Of a DNA stretch of 64,000 nt, positions 1-10,344 are shown one piece after another. Below the pieces are notes generated by a model. The model saw nothing but the letters and a program-made list of their open reading frames with translations. It made no database searches and was not told the origin of the DNA. This DNA comes from Jaltomata sinuosa (lineage: Eukaryota > Streptophyta > Magnoliopsida > Solanales > Solanaceae): positions 186,001 to 250,000 of the forward strand of contig QJPP01000049.1 of the NCBI GenBank assembly GCA_003996215.1. The letters run 5' to 3'. The number at the start of each line of letters is the position of its first letter. The stretch's first letter is position 1. Position numbers and translations under genes: made by a program.

Positions 1-913
1 TGAGGTACAAGAGAGATCCAATGTTCCCTCTGTAGAGTTTTTGCTCCACTGCTGGACCTGTTCCTTCCATACCTAACTTTGTTGTTGTGGCTATTAGAGT
101 ATCTATTTCCTTTGCATCTTCCATTATAAACATTTTGAGCAACTCCTTGGCATACTTCTGCTGATGAATCATTGTTCCTGAAGGAGTTTGTTTGATCTAG
201 AGACCTAAGAAGAAGTTGAGCTCTCCCATCATGCTTATTTCAGACTCTTTGCTTATTAGAGCAACAAATTCCTTTGTGAGGGCCTTGCTGGTGCCTCTAA
301 ATATGATCTCATCAACATATACTTGCACAACTAACAAATCTCTTCCTTTGCTCTTGAGGAATAAGGTGTTATCAATCTTACCTCTTGTGTAGCCTTGGCC
401 TAGAAGAAACTTTGACAACCTTTCATACCATGCTCTAGGAGCCTGTTTATGTCCATAAAGAGCTTTATCAAGTTTGTAAACATGGTCAGGATAGTCAGAG
501 TCTTCAAAGCCTGGAGGTTGTTTGACAAACACTTCTTCCTTTAATAGCCCATTAAGGAAGGCACTTTTCACATCCATCTGGTAAAGTGTGAATTCCATGT
601 AGGCTACAAAGGCAATGAGGAGTCTGATTGCCTCCAATATAGAAATTAGTGCAAAGCTCTCATCATAGTCTATTCCTTCTTCTTGATTGTACCCCTGGAC
701 CACCAGTCTGGCCTTGTTCCTTGTAACTATTCCATTTTCATCTAGCTTGTTTCTGAATACCCACTTGGTACCTATGATGGTTCTATTCTTTTGTCTAGTT
801 TCAGAGTGCCATAGTTTGTTCCTTTTGAACTGATTGAGCTCTTCATCCATTGAAATAATCCAGTATGCATCCTGTAAGGCTTCAGTGACTTTTTTGGACT
901 CTATCATGGACAA
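1..913 (-). pseudogene. Ty1/copia reverse transcriptase (partial, runs off window)
   Basis: RNA-directed DNA polymerase domain of the copia polyprotein. Residues typical of plant copia RT are visible: WVFRNKLDENG near the start, then KARLVVQGY, the MDVKSAFLNG motif, PPGFED, and LYGHKQAPRAWYE. The catalytic motif normally YVDD reads YVDE here (VQVYVDEIIF), so the second aspartate is replaced. A TAG follows FFLGL at about 197-199. Beyond it the same frame continues toward base 1 with recognisable RT/connection residues (RGNIGSLLYL), so the domain is interrupted by that stop and then cut by the window edge. Confidence 0.93.
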
Positions 914-2110
914 GAATGATTCGAAGGCACATAGATTATTTAGACCTGATCTGGTGGTTATGCAGAGCTCAATTCAGTAAGGATGTTGTCAATTGAATGT
1001 GATCCTTGATACTTGTAACCTTTGAGAACTGGTTCTTATGCCTTTTCAGCTTGATTATCCTCTTCATCTTACTGACTTGAAATTTCCTCATTATTGTTAG
1101 CTGAAGGTTCTTCACCACCTTTTCTGTTAGTTTAAGCATCAGTTGAACCTGTTTCTTGCACTTGTTCTTGCATAGATCATTTAGATGTCTGTGACATCTC
1201 ATCAGTTTCCTGCATACTTGGGTTAGTCATAAAATTGCTTTCATCAAATACAACATGCACACTTTTCTCTACACACATAGTTCTTTTATTCAATACCCTA
1301 TAGGCTTTGCTATGTGAAGAGTAACCTATAAAAATTCCCTTATCACTTCTGGCATCAAATTTTCCTAACAAATTTTTTCCATTATTGTGGATGAAATATT
1401 TACATCCAAAGGCTCTCAGATGAGAGATGTTAGGTTTTCTACCTTTGAGTAATTCATAGGGAGTTTTATCTAGGAGATGCCTAGACATAAATCTGTTTAT
1501 TATGTAGCAAGCAGTGTTGATAGCTTCATCCCAGAACTGGCTAGCCATAATACTGGCTATCATCATATTTCTAGCCATTTCCTATAGGGCTCTATTCTTT
1601 CTTTCAACCATCCCATTTTGTTGAGGAGTCTTAGGAGCAGAGAAGTTGTGATCAATACCATGAGTTGAACAGTAGTTAACAAATTTAGTATTTTCAAATT
1701 CAGTTCCATGATCTGATCTGATTGTAGCTAGTTGTTTGTCAAGTTTCTTTTCCAATTTTCTTACTAAAGTGTAGAATGCCTCAAATGCATCTTCTTTAGA
1801 AGCAAGAAAAATTGTCCAAGAGAGCCTTGCATAGTCATCAACTAGTACAAACATATACTTTTTACCACCTCTGCTCCTTACTCTCATGAGGCCATAAAGA
1901 TCCATATGGACCAGTTCTAAGGATCTGGTCAAACAAATAACCTATTTGGATTTGAAAGAGGATTTTACCTGCTTACCTTGAGCACATACAACACATACTT
2001 TATTTTCCTTAAGCTTAGTTTTAGGAAGACCTATTACCAAGTCCTTGGAGATTTGTTTGTTTAGTTTAACATGACTAGCATGCCCTAGTATTTTGTGCCA
2101 CAGCCAGGGG
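914..2110 (-). pseudogene. Ty1/copia integrase (zinc finger, DDE core, C-terminal part)
   Basis: The integrase would insert the cDNA into the host chromosome. From right to left: the N-terminal zinc-binding region (LWHKILGHASH, later CVVCAQGK), then the core (1582-1932) with the three acidic residues in HMDLYG, IRSDHGTEFE and the E of PQQNGMVERKN, then the C-terminal part (1177-1578) with GCKYFIHNNG and the GIFIGYSSHSKAYRV block. Two TAG stops break it, one near 1940 just before the core and one near 1580 just after it. The stretch 914-1176 is the poorly conserved linker to RT, with no domain I can name. Confidence 0.9.
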
Positions 2111-2500
2111 TCTTTGTCCTTCACACTAACACAAACAAGATCCTCAGTAGGGACCTTTGAGATATCAGAAGTGTACACATATTTGTATCTTTGTCCAGTC
2201 AAGACAGTCTCACCTGTTTTTAGGTCTATCACCTCCACACCTGTAGAGTAGAAGGTTACCTTATTTCCCTTTTCACAGAGTTGTGATATGCTGAGTAGAT
2301 TGTGGTTCAGTCCTTCAACATGGTATACCTTTTCAATTGAGTGCTCTTCAGACTTAACTATTTTTCTAACTCCTTTGATCTTACATTTCTTTCCTCCTCC
2401 AAAGGCCATATTCCCACCTTTCACTTCTGCTAGTTAGAGGAACTTTGGCTTATCTCCAGTCATATGTCTGGAGCAAGAACTATCCATGTATAAATATTGC
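2111..2500 (-). pseudogene. Ty1/copia protease end and GAG-pre-integrase region
   Basis: The minus strand near 2435-2490 encodes the copia aspartic protease signature MDSSCSRHMTGD, where the D-S-S-C-S-x-H-M-T-G pattern marks the active site. A stop (TAG) follows in GDKPKFL*LAEV near 2433. The downstream part (open frame to 1942) contains HVEGLNHNLLSISQLC and the VCVSVKDKDPWLW block typical of the GAG-pre-integrase domain. The protease would cleave the Gag-Pol precursor in virus-like particles. It is continuous with Gag upstream and integrase downstream, as in other copia elements. Confidence 0.87.
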
Positions 2501-3731
2501 TTGCTTCCTCTCACCCTTTCCTGCAAAAGATTAAAGGTCAAATTTAGGAACCCAGACTAGCTTGGGTCCTTTCCTTTGATCAAAAGGATGAATAAGATCT
2601 CTGTTAGTCCATTTTGGAAAATCTTTGACAAGTTATTTTTTGTGCACAAACCTATTCCTTTGATGAGGTACTTTCTTTTAGTGGGCTTGTTTTTACCTTT
2701 TGAAGGAGCTTTAATGTTTTTATGCAGATGAGCTTTAGCAACGGGACAAGCTTCCTTAAAGTGACCGACCTTACCACAATGTGTACATAGATTAGAGGTT
2801 CCCTCAAAATATTCTTTGTCAAAGCCTATTCAAGTTTTAGTGCTATGTGTTCTATTACCAAGTTGAGTTACAATCATTGAGGACTTAGTCCACTTGTTGG
2901 CCCTTTCAAGCTCGTACTTGGTTCTAGCAAGTTCAAGATTTATTCTCCTAGATTTCTCTCTTTCTAAGTATAATTCATCTTTGAACCTTTTTAGATCCTG
3001 TTCACACTTTATTTGATCGTCACTCTTGTGACCTTTTCCCTGTTGAGTGAACCTAAATTTTAAAATTTCATATTTGAGAGTAAGAATGACAGATTTAAGT
3101 TGCCGGACCTGTTCCTTAAGGGATTGATTTTCCCTTTCTAGACCAATGTTGATCTTTCCAAGATCAATATATTCAAACTTTAGGCTGGTCAAGGAGGCTA
3201 ACAACTGATCTTTGTTTTCACTCAATTCTTGAAAGTTATCTATAAAGGTCATCATTAGGGAGGATAGATTTTTCTTGGAGAAGAGTTTTAACTTGGTTTT
3301 AAGATTAGAAAGATTTACCTCCATTTGTATAGTGACTGATTCAACATCTGTTTCTGAGTCCTCCATGGCCATCAGGGGAATATCTTCTGTGTCATATTCT
3401 TCTGAGTGGTCTGAACCTAGCCCCCAAGCAGCATACATAGCCTTTTAAGCATTTTTCTTCTTCTTACTGGCTTTCTCTCTTCTTTCCCTTTCAACTCTCT
3501 CTATTTTCCACTCAATTTCTCACATGGGACAATCTTTGACTTGATGGTCAGTCTTTACACACTTGAAACACCCACTAAACCGATTACTCAAGTTCGAGAA
3601 CATGGATCTTGTCTTTTCTGTACATTCTTTTCTCTGCTTGGTGATGATTTTCTTTTCTCAAACTTCACTCCTATCTTAAAAAACTTCTTGAAGTTTCTGT
3701 TTATCAAGGAAATATCTTCATCATCCATTTC
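2501..3731 (-). pseudogene. Ty1/copia Gag C-terminal half with two CCHC zinc knuckles
   Basis: This is the Gag segment downstream of the P insertion. Just inside the junction the minus strand encodes an acidic stretch leading into INRNFKKFFK, then a zinc knuckle CFKCVKTDHQVKDC (about 3528-3575), then a long hydrophilic region (2830-3438) rich in Leu, Lys and Glu that looks like coiled coil, then a second knuckle CTHCGKVGHFKEAC (about 2745-2795). Gag forms the particle shell and the knuckles bind RNA. A stop follows the first knuckle (CPM*) and others separate the blocks. Confidence 0.85.
3727..3731. repeat. Left target-site duplication of element P (ATTTC)
   Basis: The five bases ATTTC abut the first TG of the P 5' LTR. 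The partner AGTTC is at 12481-12485, right after the terminal CA of the 3' LTR. Four of five bases match, as expected for a 5-bp duplication with one later mutation. Confidence 0.8.
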
Positions 3732-5857
3732 TGTAACACCTCATACGCCTATTCAACTACTTAAGTTAAAATCCCAATTTTTCTTTCCATGTTTCCAGGG
3801 ATGACGGCTCAAACGATGACTCATCCTTTTGGAGTATGGTCCATCGTGTGCACTCGTCGTCCAACATCCAGAGAGTCCCTCAAAGTGTCCTAGAGAAAAC
3901 GGGTTGAAGGACGGTCCATCCTTCTGGACGATGGACCATCGTTCCCAACCGTAGTCCCTGAGTTCAAAGGACAATATTATCCCTAAGGCAAACTACGAAT
4001 CAACAAGATGATCTGTCGTTTTAGAGAATGGACCGTCATTGGACTCGTGGAGTGCATTTCCAGTAGCTTAATTTTTGAGTCAAAGAATTATGGATCCCTT
4101 TGACGGTCCGTCCTTCTGGACGATGGACCATCATTCTAAGCCGTGGTTACTGACTTCGGAAATTTCCAGCTTTTTCTTAAGCTGAAGTGAAGGGGTATTT
4201 TAGTCTTGTCTCACCCTATTATGGATTAAGTGAAGTCATTTTTACTACTTTTAGAAGGATTTTCACCCATATTATCCTAAGTCTACCTTAAGCTCCACAT
4301 TCCTCCCTCAAAAGAGAAAGTTCTTCCTCTCAAGCTCAAGGTTCAAGCTCCAAGTCAAGTTTCCTTATTATTTTCCAATCAAGTGGGTAATCTTCCACCA
4401 AGGTATGTGGGTCTTTAGCAATGGGTTTCTTCCACCCTTGTGCCCAAAATCCCCAAGTCCTATTTTTAGATCATGAAGCTATGAAATTAGGGTTTTAAAC
4501 CAAAATTTGGGGAAAGTTTATGAAATCAGTTCCTATGTTTAAATTCATGGTTTTTTTTATTGATTACTCATGATTTGATTATTATTTCCATTTTTGGATT
4601 GGAAAGCCCAAGCATGAAAGTTGATTTCTAGCATGATTCCATGAATTTACATGTTTTCAAGAGAAATATAGCATGATTAGATATCATGGCATTTGCAAAC
4701 TTATGAAATTGCATGTATGATTCTTCAAGCACGAAGTTGGAACAAAAAGCATGTTTTGAACTATGGCTAATCTAAGCCTTCAGATTATGACTTTGAATTG
4801 CATAGCATCCGATATGTGTTTTGCTTTTCAAAATATCTTTGGCATTATATATGTCATTAGTTTTACTTAGCTTTGGCATTAGATATGTCATTGGGTTTTT
4901 AAACAATACCAATTTATGAACTAGCTTTGACTTCAAATATGTCATTGGTTATGAATCAACTTTGGCATCATATATGTCATTGGTATTATATGAGCTATAT
5001 GTATATTTTGGGAGTAGTATTAGCACTGAGTTGGACGGGTGAGAGTAACTATATGTCCCAGAACTACGTTGCCCCCCGTAGGTTCTAAGTCCTGTGCTAT
5101 GCATCAGTTTCAAGTGATCACGTTACAGTCATGCCTTTGTACCTCTGGCAAGGTACATTAAGTCCTCTCGATGGGGCGTATACATCAAATTCCATGTAGC
5201 TCACATGGTCTATATTGGTTATAGAACCTCCCACATAAACAATTTATGATTTGCGTTGCATTTGACTTTTATGCAGTTTTCAGACTTATTACTTATGTTT
5301 ATGTTACAACTTATGATATATTAAGAGTCATTGCATTCAGTTATCTTTAAAAGTATAATTTCAGTTATTTATGTACACTTAGCATGTTTTCATTATGTTC
5401 ATGCATTGCTTACATACTTAGTGCATTCCATTGTAATAACGCATATTGCGCTGCCTCCTTTGATGATGTAGATTCAGGTGTCCATTCACAGCTTCGTGGC
5501 TAGAGTTCCTGGCCACTCACTCCCAGCTTTGGTGAGTCCTCATAGTGCAAGGACTAGTGATACTTTTATTATGTTAGCTTTACTTCTATACTAAGAGTTA
5601 GCTAGGGTCTTGTCCTAGCAACTCTTTATGTTATGACTAGAGGCTTTCAGTCGTAGTTTGTATTCGAATTCCCTTTTTGGATATTGTATGTTATAGGGAC
5701 CTTAGACCCTTTATTGATGTTTTCTTGATGGGATTTCCATATTATGCTTCCGCTTATCTTTTTTTATGCTTGAGAATGCTATGACCAAGGGTAAGATTGG
5801 GATTCTTGTGGTCCCAAGTCCCGTGTTACATCTAGGGGTTAACCTTGGAGCCTGACA
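3732..5857 (+). repeat. 5' LTR of element P
   Basis: Begins TGTAACACC and ends AGCCTGACA, four bases before the primer-binding site. It repeats at about 10345-12480 with mostly scattered substitutions (roughly 96-97% identity by eye over a 118-base sample). The first 60-430 bases hold a block of self-complementary motifs around ACGATGGACCATCGT. The middle has a tandem repeat (4838-4985). Confidence 0.95.
4838..4985 (+). repeat. Tandem TTTGGCATTAGATATGTCATT units in P 5' LTR
   Basis: Imperfect units of about 35-50 bases, each ending in an ATATGTCATT core, occur four times in a row. The corresponding 3' LTR stretch (about 11445-11610) has an additional unit (GACATTAGATATGTCACC), so copy number differs between the two LTRs of one element. 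Confidence 0.8.
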
Positions 5858-5861
5858 AACT

Positions 5862-5873
5862 TGGTATCAGAGC
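5862..5873 (+). other. Primer-binding site of element P (initiator tRNA-Met)
   Basis: TGGTATCAGAGC, the usual plant complement of the initiator tRNA-Met 3' end, sits four bases downstream of the 5' LTR. It primes minus-strand cDNA synthesis and fixes the LTR border and element polarity. Confidence 0.95.
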
Positions 5874-6084
5874 CTCAGGTTCAAGGGTCCTAGAATGTCT
5901 AAAAGCCGCATCGATTAGAGTCTTTTTCATGTGTGTGAAGCGCGCCACACATATGAGAGGGAAACTATGAGATGTCTTAGAAAAACTTCACTTCTTTCAT
6001 GATCACATCGTGCGATAGAGCTTAAGTCTAATATTCCTCTAATCCTTAGCTTATGCATTTCCGATTATGCCTCCTTGATGTGCT

Positions 6085-7323
6085 ATGCCTCCTCGAGCCG
6101 CTCAAAATGCTGCTCCTCAAGTTCTGGTTCCCGATGTCACGAATGATGAGTTTAGGAATTCTATTCACCTACTAGCTCAGAATTTGGCAAATCAATAGGC
6201 TCCTGCCCCCACTCATCCTTAAGGTGGGGTAGCAACCCGAGTTCGTGATTTTATCTGTATGAACCCGCCAAAGTTTTTGGGTTTGAAAGTGAGTGAAGAC
6301 CCTCTTAACTTTATTGATGAAGTGAAGAAGATCTTTGAGGTTATGCAAGAAGCGGGTGTTGATTGTGTTGAGCTTGCATCCTACCAACTCAAGGAGGTGG
6401 CTCATATTTGGTTCTAGCAATTGAAGGAGGCTAGTGTGAGGGATATGATCCCCACAACTTTGGAGTGGTTTGAGAGAGCCTTTCTTGATAGGTTCTTTCG
6501 CCGTGAGTTGAGGCAAGCAAAAGTGAAGGAATTTGTGAAATTGAGACAAGGTTCGATGTCGGTGCAAGAGTATAGTTTGAAGTTCACTCAGTTGTCTAGG
6601 TATGCTCCCTCCATGGTAGCGGACCCACATGATCAAATGAGCAAGTTCATTTGTGGTGTTTCTGATATAGTGAAGAAGGAGTGTAGGTCTGCCTTGTTAT
6701 TAAGTGACATGAACATCTCTTGTCTCATGACTCATGCCCATCAGATCGAGGGTGATAAACTTAAGGAGATAGCTAGGGAGAACAAGAGGGGTAGATCCGA
6801 GGGATCAGGTTTTGGTCATCACAGGTCTGGAGGTGGACATCACTCTTCTTTCCAGAAGAAGTCATCAGGTCCTATTCACTCTTCTACTGGTGTTCCTTCT
6901 CAGGCCTCCAGGCCCCGCCATGATCAGTCCGGTAGAGGTGCAGACTCTTATTCTCTGGGTGGTGGTGCAAAAGGGTCTTCCTTCCCCGCTTGTGCCAAGT
7001 GTGGGAATAATCATCCTGGTGAGTGTTTAGCTGGTAGAGAGGGTTGCTTCGGTTGTGGTCAGCGTTGGCATCGTATCAAGGATTGTCCTTCATCTAGAAA
7101 GGGACATGGAGGTAGGACTCAGTCTACCCCAGCAACTTCAGGAGGTAGACCAGCCCCGTATGGTGCAGCTTCTAGGTCTGGTGGTCCACACCAGAACCGC
7201 CTTTATGCTATGTCCTCTCGTCAGGATAAGGAGAGTTCTCCAGATATGGTTATCGATATATTGAAAGTCTTTTCTCATGATGTGTATGCCTTGTTAGACC
7301 CCGGTGCCTCTTTGTCTTTGTAA
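6085..7323 (+). pseudogene. Chromovirus Gag of element P
   Basis: Capsid/nucleocapsid polyprotein. A start at 6085 (MPPRAAQNAAPQ) follows an in-frame ATG at 6067 that meets TGA after two codons. The first part carries in-frame stops (after LANQ near 6197, THP near 6222, and IWF near 6417); the rest is open from 6421 to 7323. It has the Retrotrans_gag core (DRFFRRELRQAK, SMSVQEYSLKFTQLSRYAP, MSKFICGVSD), a Gly/Ser/His-rich linker, and two zinc-binding motifs, CAKCGNNHPGEC and CFGCGQRWHRIKDC. It ends at an early stop inside the protease active-site region. Confidence 0.92.
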
Positions 7324-7740
7324 CTCCTTATGTTGCTTGTAAGTTTGAGATTCGTCCCGAAATGCTTTTAGAACCCTCTCATGTTTCTACTCATATTGGT
7401 GAGTCAGTCCTAGCCAAAAGTGTCTACCAAAATTGCCCTATCTCAGTCCTTCATAGAGTCACTTCAGCGGATCTAGTAGATTGGGAAATGACTAATTTTG
7501 ATGTTATTCTTGGTATGGACTGGTTATATGCATTTTATGCCTCAGTTTATTACCACACTCGAGTGGTCAGTTTTAAGTTTCCTAATGAACCTGTCCTAGA
7601 ATGGCAAGGTAGTCCCTCTTCTTAGAAAGGTCACTTCATATCCTATCTTAAGCCTAGGAAGATAATTTCTAAGGGTTATGTCTATCATATAGTTAGGGTC
7701 ATGGACACGGAGTCCAAATCCCCAACTCTTCAGTCTGTTC
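7280..7740 (+). pseudogene. Aspartic protease region of element P
   Basis: The retropepsin active site, normally a D-x-G-A motif followed by S, reads ALLDPGASLS at the very end of the gag frame. A frame change near 7320 is needed to continue. The next frame carries CKFEIRPEMLLEP, GESVLAKSVY, and the second protease block VILGMDWLYAF, with a stop after GSPSS (about 7624). The region would mature the Gag-Pol precursor. It is broken by the frame change and the stop. Confidence 0.85.
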
Positions 7741-8669
7741 CAGTTGTGAATGAGTTTCCCAAAGTGTTCCCCGATGATTTGCCCGGAGTCCCTCCCGAGC
7801 GGGAGATTGACTTTGGCATAGATCTTCTTTCGGATATGAACCCTATCTCTATTCCTCCTTATAGAATGGCCCCATCATAACTTAAAGAGTTAAAAGACTA
7901 GTTGAAATACTTACTTGATAAGGGTTTTATTAGGCCTAGTATTTCTCCTTGGGGTGCCCCTGTCTTGTTTGTTCGGAAGAAAGATGGTTCTCTGAGAATG
8001 TGCATTGATTACCGCCAATTAAACAAGGTCACAATCAAGAATAAGTATCCCATCCCTAGGATTGATGACTTGTTCGACCAGCTTCAGGGTGCTAGTTTAT
8101 TTTCCAAGATCGACCTTAGATCCGGTTATCATCAGCTTTGAGTTTGGGAGTGTGATATCCCAAAGACAGCCTTCAGGACTCGGTATGGAAATTGTGAGTT
8201 TGTCGTAATATCCTTTGGTCTAACAAATGCTCCTGTAGCTTTTATGGATTTGATGAACCGTGTGTTCAAAGAGTATTTCGATATGGTTGTGATTGTTTTC
8301 ATTGATGATATCCTCATCTACTCTCAGAGTGAGGAGGAGCATGCGAATCACTTGAAGGTTGTGTTGCAAACTCTCAAGGATAGACAGTTGTTTGCAAAGT
8401 TTAGCAAGTGCGAGTTTTGGATGCAGTCTTTTGCTTTTCTGGGTCATATTGTGACTAAAGATGGTATTCGGGTTGACTCTCAAAAGATTGAGGCGGTAAA
8501 GAACTGGCCTAGACCCACTTCCCCATCCGATATTAGGAGTTTCTTGGGTTTGGCTGGTTACTATAGGAGATTTATGGAAGGGTTTTCCTTCTTTGCTTCC
8601 CCATTGACCCGATTGACTCAGAAAAAGGTTAAGTTTCAATGGTCTGACTCTTGTGAGAAAAGTTTTTAG
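7741..8669 (+). pseudogene. Reverse transcriptase of element P
   Basis: Ty3/gypsy RT. Visible blocks in order: FPKVFPDDLPGVPPEREIDF (linker), YRMAPS, GFIRPSISPWGAPVLFVRKK, RMCIDYRQLNKVT, PIPRIDDLFDQLQGA, FSKIDLRSGYHQL, then FGLTNAPVAFMDLMN, the catalytic VFIDDILIYS (first D of the triad in KIDLRSGYH), and FSKCEFW...FLGHIV. Stops occur after MAPS, within KELKD*LKY, after GYHQL (about 8141) and after CEKSF (about 8669). The catalytic FIDD is intact, so most lesions look like decay. Confidence 0.95.
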
Positions 8670-9090
8670 GAATTGAAGACTCGATTGACTACAACTCCAG
8701 TATTGGCTCTACCCGAGGGCCTTGATGATTTTATTGTGTATTGTGATGCCTTCAAAATTGGTTTGGGGTGCGTTTTGATGAAATGGGGCAAGGTGATTGC
8801 TTATGCCTCGAGACAACTTAAGGTGCATGAGAAGAACTACCCTACTCATGATCTTGAGCTAGCGACCGTGGTTTTTGCTTTGAAGATTTGGATACATTAT
8901 TTGTATGGTGTGCATGTGGATATTTTCACCAATCATAAAAGTCTTCAATATGTGTTCACTCAAAAGGAGTTGAATTTACGACAAAGGAGATGGCTTGAGC
9001 TCCTTAAGGATTATGATATGAGTGTGCTTTACAACCCGGGTAAAGCCAATGTTGTGGCAGATGCTTTGAGTAGATTCTCCATGGGTAGTG
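8670..9090 (+). pseudogene. RNase H domain of element P
   Basis: It would degrade the RNA strand of the RNA-DNA hybrid during reverse transcription. The frame from 8673 holds FIVYCDAFKIGLGCVLM (family norm YCDAS; serine changed to phenylalanine), VIAYASRQLKVHEKNYPTHD, LELATVVFALK, DIFTNHKSLQYVF (usually FTDHKSL; D to N) and KANVVADALSR. The altered acidic residue in TNHKSL would weaken metal binding, an inference from family knowledge. It continues in frame into the integrase N-terminus. Confidence 0.93.
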
Positions 9091-10340
9091 TGGCCTTAAT
9101 TGAAGATGGAAAGAAGGAATTGGTTAAAGAAGTTCATAGGCTTGCTCGGTTGGGAGTTTGCCTTATGGACTCGACCGAAGGTGGTGTGATTGTGACTAAT
9201 AGTGCCGAATCATCCTTGGTGGTTGAGGTTAAAGCCAAGCAAGACCAAGATTCCGTTCTACTTCAGCTTAAGGGTGCAGTTCGTCAGCAAAGGGTCGAGA
9301 TTTTATCCCAAGGGGGAGATGGTGTGCTTCGTTACCAGGGTCGGTTATGTGTACCAGTTGTGGATGGATTGAGACAACAGATTTTGTCCGAGGCTCACAG
9401 TTCTAGATACTCCATTCATCCGGGTGCCACTAAGATGTACCGTGATCTACGGGAAGTCTTTTGGTGGAATGGTATGAAAAAGGACATAGTCGGGCTTATG
9501 GCTAAGTGTCCCAACTGTCAACAGGTAAAGGTGGAACATCAAAGGCCAGGTGGTATGCTTCCGGATGTTGATCTTCTCACTTGGAAATAGGAAGCAATCA
9601 ATATGGACTTTATTATGGGTTTGCCTCGTACTCGAAGGCAACATGATTCCATTTAGGTGATCGTTGACCGGATGACCAAGTCATCCCATTTCTTGGCTGT
9701 TAAGACTACATATATAGCAGATAATTATGCCAGACTCTACATTCGGGAGATAGTATGATTACATGGTGTTCCCTTGTCTATCATTTTGATTGAGGTCCCT
9801 AGTTTACATCTCAGATTTGGAGATCGTTTTAGAAAGGTCTTGGTACTAAGGTGAAGCTTAGCACTGCTTTTCACCCTCAGACGGATGGCCAAGCCGAGCG
9901 TACTATTCAAACTTTGGAGGATATGTTTAGGGCTTGTGTTAATGACTTCAAAGGAAATTGGAAGGATCACTTACCTCTTATCGAGTTTGCCTACAACAAT
10001 AGTTTTCATTCTAGCATCCAGATGGCTCCATATGAGGTACTTTATGACTGGAGGTGTAGATCTCTTATTGGTTGGTTTGAGGTTGGTGAGGAAGCCTTGA
10101 TTGGTCTAGATTCTATGCACGAGACCATGGAGAAAGTTCAGGTTATTCAAGAATGGTTGAAGACCGCTCAGAGTCGACATAAATCTTCTGTGGATGTGAG
10201 GAGAAGGGATTTAGAATTTGAAGTTGATGATTGAGTTTTCCTTAAGGTGTCACCTATGAAGGGTGTGATGAGGTTTGGCAAGAAAGGAAAACTTAGTCCT
10301 CATTTTTTAAGTCCTTATTGGATTTCGAGGAGAGTTGGTA
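9091..10340 (+). pseudogene. Integrase of element P, C-terminus deleted
   Basis: The N-terminal HHCC zinc finger is visible as HSSRYSIHPGATKMY...WWNGMKKDIVGLMAKCPNCQQVK. A stop follows at 9590 (DLLTWK*). The core resumes as NMDFIMGLPRTRRQHDSI (stop TAG after), VDRMTKSSHFLAVK, and FHPQTDGQAERTIQTLEDM, which carries the catalytic glutamate. The middle catalytic aspartate region is scrambled (about 9780-9810). The open frame 9851-10234 ends near FEVDD*. Homology stops near 10340 at YWISRRVG, before the chromodomain still present in elements A and D, and 3' LTR sequence follows directly. Confidence 0.92.
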
Positions 10341-10344
10341 GTTT

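Noticed and set aside
3541..3804. 87-residue plus-strand open frame
   Set aside because: It crosses the copia gag/P LTR junction and is antisense to the copia zinc knuckle.
5862..5873. tRNA-like sequence that might be a tRNA gene
   Set aside because: Only the 12 bases complementary to the tRNA 3' end are present, at the exact retroelement PBS position; no cloverleaf.
6400..9600. Endogenous pararetrovirus (caulimovirid-like) as the source of the RT
   Set aside because: Integrase, LTRs, PBS and target duplications are present and the domain order is that of Ty3/gypsy; no movement or coat protein features seen.
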